From: Anaerolineaceae bacterium
Lineage (GTDB): Bacteria > Chloroflexota > Anaerolineae > Aggregatilineales > Phototrophicaceae
NCBI GenBank assembly: GCA_007693385.1
Contig: REDR01000074.1
Location: forward strand, 1-35,353
Direction: 5' to 3'
DNA length: 35,353 nucleotides
Shown: piece by piece, positions 34,136-35,353 of the stretch
How the letters are laid out: each line of letters opens with the position of its first letter
Position numbering within the stretch: the first letter of the stretch is position 1
The notes under the pieces: generated by a model
Told to the model about the DNA's origin: nothing
Databases searched by the model: none
The model's input: the letters and a program-made list of their open reading frames with translations, nothing else
Translations under genes and position numbers: made by a program

Positions 34136-34411
34136 ATGACCGATAAACAACTGGTGCGCTGTGTATCGTGTGATGGCTACGGCTGGTTTGAAGATGAAGA
34201 CACATTTGAGGCGGTAGATTGCGACTGGTGCGACGGTAGCGGCTATGTCTACCGCGACGCGAACGGGGTAGATAGCAAGATTCCGCAGGCGGATTATGCC
34301 CGCATCGCCAGCCGTCTGGAGACGCTGGACGCCCAGCGCCTGCGTGAACTGGGCTACACCGGAAGCGCCAAACATCCCGACGATCAGGCGGTGCGCCGCG
34401 ACGACGACTAG
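34136..34411 (+). CDS. Small CxxCxGxG zinc-finger-like protein
   Basis: The protein has 91 residues. Two DnaJ-type half-motifs, CVSCDGYG (C9, C12) and CDWCDGSG (C29, C32), can form one zinc site as in the DnaJ Cys-rich domain. The rest is acidic and helical (ADYARIASRLETLDAQRLRE, split by charge clusters). An AGGAGG ribosome site sits just upstream, and the gene follows the penicillin-binding protein by 12 bp, so they are co-transcribed. Its function is unknown; a redox, chaperone or binding role is possible. Its stop overlaps the stop of the convergent gene. Confidence 0.78.
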   Translation: MTDKQLVRCVSCDGYGWFEDEDTFEAVDCDWCDGSGYVYRDANGVDSKIPQADYARIASRLETLDAQRLRELGYTGSAKHPDDQAVRRDDD

Positions 34412-34668
34412 ATCACCGAGCCGGGCGCCGGTGGGCGCGTCGGCGTGGGCGGCTGGCCGATGCCGAGCGCTTCGATGACCGGCAGGCCGAAGTACATCAA
34501 CACCATCGCGGTGATGGCGATGATGGCGATCAGCAACAGAAAGACGCGGTAGAGCGTCCAGCCATCTTCGTTTTCTTCGTCGTCGTCCATCTCATCCGGC
34601 GGCACCGTCGGCGCGGGGATGACGATGTAAAAATTCTCATCTTGGTCATATTGTGGTGTGTTGAACAT
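34408..34668 (-). CDS. Small single-pass membrane protein
   Basis: The protein has 86 residues. An acidic cytoplasmic half (MDDDEENEDGW near 27-37) precedes one transmembrane helix (about 40-62, LLLIAIIAITAMVLMYFGL), followed by a short Pro/Thr tail (PPTPTRPPAPG) outside. I recognise no domain. The start is ATG with a weak ribosome site. The gene converges on the zinc-finger-like gene with the two stop codons overlapping in CTAG. Confidence 0.65.
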   Translation of the reverse strand: MFNTPQYDQDENFYIVIPAPTVPPDEMDDDEENEDGWTLYRVFLLLIAIIAITAMVLMYFGLPVIEALGIGQPPTPTRPPAPGSVI

Positions 34669-34823
34669 AGATCATCAGCCAATGTCGCTCATTTGAGTTT
34701 CCATTGTGCCATAGCCGCGTTAGTTTTGAATAAGACGCGGCGAAGATGTCCGCCGGTCGGCAGACATCCAACGAAAATCTATCGGGCATAGCTCACTACG
34801 CCCCTACAATCGTCAACGGGAAT

Positions 34824-34849
34824 CTATGGGGCGCAATTGCGCCCCATAG
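34824..34849. repeat. 26-bp perfect palindrome
   Basis: CTATGGGGCGCAA is followed directly by its exact complement. It ends 6 bp from the stop of the repeat-protein gene on the minus strand, so it may mark its transcript end, though no T-tract follows. The 187-bp gap 34669-34855 otherwise holds only a REP-like CTACGCCCCTACA fragment at 34797-34809. Confidence 0.65.
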
Positions 34850-34855
34850 CGTTAT

Positions 34856-35353
34856 CTACGCATTACGGCGGCGACGCACGAACAGCAATAACGCCAGAAA
34901 CACCGCCAGCCCGCCACCACAGATGAACGGCAAGAACTCCTGTATTTGATCGGTGAATGTTGCGCCCGGATCAGGATCATCGACTTCAACGATCTGCACC
35001 GGCGTCACCGTTGGCACCGGCGTATCGGTCACGTCGGCGGTTGCGGTGGCCTGCGCGTCGCGTGTGGCTTCGGCGTCGGCGGTGGCTTCGGCGGCCAGCG
35101 TCAGGCCGATAGCAGTGCTTTCCGCGTCGCGTGTGGCTTCGGCGTCGGCGGTGGCTTCGGCGGCCAGCGTCAAGCCGATGGCGGTGCTTTCCGCGTCGCG
35201 TGTCACTTGCGCGTCGGCTGTCGCCTGTTCGTCAGCGCGGGTTTGCGCGATGCTGGTGGCCTGCGCGATGTTGGTCGCCACCGCGTCGGCGGTGCCCTGT
35301 GCTTCGATTTCGGCTTGCGCGTCAGCAGTCGCTTGCGCGTCTAACTCAGCCTG
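34856..35353 (-). CDS. Ala/Thr/Asp-repeat protein with C-terminal membrane anchor (5' end outside window)
   Basis: The reading frame is open to the window edge, so the N-terminus is missing; 165 residues are visible. The visible part is built from repeats of 23 residues (ATRDAESTAIGLTLAAEAT then ADAE), two full copies plus degenerate ones. This Ala/Thr/Glu/Asp composition suggests an extended or helical stalk. Next come a Thr/Pro-rich spacer (TDTPVPTVTPV), a C-terminal transmembrane helix (LPFICGGGLAVFLALLLFV) and an RRRRNA tail. The layout of spacer, helix and Arg tail suits a surface protein held in the membrane by its C-terminus. A GTG at 35281 is an internal Val codon, not a likely start. 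Confidence 0.7.
   Translation of the reverse strand, partial: QAELDAQATADAQAEIEAQGTADAVATNIAQATSIAQTRADEQATADAQVTRDAESTAIGLTLAAEATADAEATRDAESTAIGLTLAAEATADAEATRDAQATATADVTDTPVPTVTPVQIVEVDDPDPGATFTDQIQEFLPFICGGGLAVFLALLLFVRRRRNA
35054..35191. repeat. Two tandem 69-bp repeats inside the surface-protein gene
   Basis: Copies 35054-35122 and 35123-35191 differ at only a few bases (for example AGGCCGATAGCAGTG against AAGCCGATGGCGGTG), with partial copies on both sides. The near-identity suggests recent duplication. Confidence 0.85.

Noticed and set aside
1-35353. CRISPR array, insertion sequence, prophage or integron
   Set aside because: No regularly spaced direct repeats, transposase, integrase or phage structural genes were found. 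The tandem repeats at 35 kb lie within a coding frame.

Overview
The window reads as chromosomal DNA of a GC-rich bacterium, most likely a member of the Chloroflexota (Anaerolineae-like). This is inferred from three things: several membrane proteins with Thr/Pro-rich extracytoplasmic linkers, FHA and Ser/Thr-kinase signalling proteins carrying such linkers, and a primase zinc finger of the C-x2-H...C-x3-C type. I ran no database search, so the phylum is an inference. Most genes are housekeeping genes. I see no insertion sequence, prophage or CRISPR array.

Layout. 1-2.2 kb (minus strand): a zinc-free MDR oxidoreductase and an orphan ABC ATPase. 2.3-7.1 kb (plus): dnaG, rpoD and a Nudix-GNAT fusion, tightly spaced behind one good sigma-70-type promoter. 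7.2-8.1 kb: an amino-acid-type solute-binding protein, ended by a bidirectional terminator. 8.1-11.6 kb (minus): an FprA-like ferredoxin-NADP reductase and a long-chain-alcohol-oxidase-like GMC flavoprotein. 11.74-11.83 kb (minus): a selenocysteine tRNA (selC) with its own promoter. 12.05-15.9 kb (plus): a four-gene membrane signalling operon with two FHA proteins and two coupled membrane proteins, facing a Roadblock/LC7 protein.

16.4-20.3 kb: metH under a SAM-I (S-box) riboswitch with a visible promoter, aptamer, anti-terminator and terminator. It is followed by a convergent TIM-barrel isomerase-like gene. 21.1-24.4 kb: a leader region with a 17-codon ORF, then leuS. 24.4-25.2 kb: three small genes (DUF4258-, DUF2283- and DUF4926-like). 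25.3-26.7 kb: a metallophosphoesterase and a DtxR-family regulator. 26.7-31.0 kb (minus): a 1447-residue membrane protein kinase with an atypical catalytic loop. 31.2-31.5 kb: a Trm112-like protein. 31.6-34.4 kb: a regulated leader, a MecA-N-type class B penicillin-binding protein and a small CxxCxGxG protein. 34.4-35.35 kb (minus): a small membrane protein and the 3' part of an Ala/Thr-repeat protein that runs off the window.

The most notable points are the selC gene, two near-identical CRP/FNR-type palindromes at class-II-like distances from predicted start sites, the FHA/kinase/Roadblock signalling genes, the complete metH riboswitch, and a structured, possibly attenuated leader before the penicillin-binding protein.
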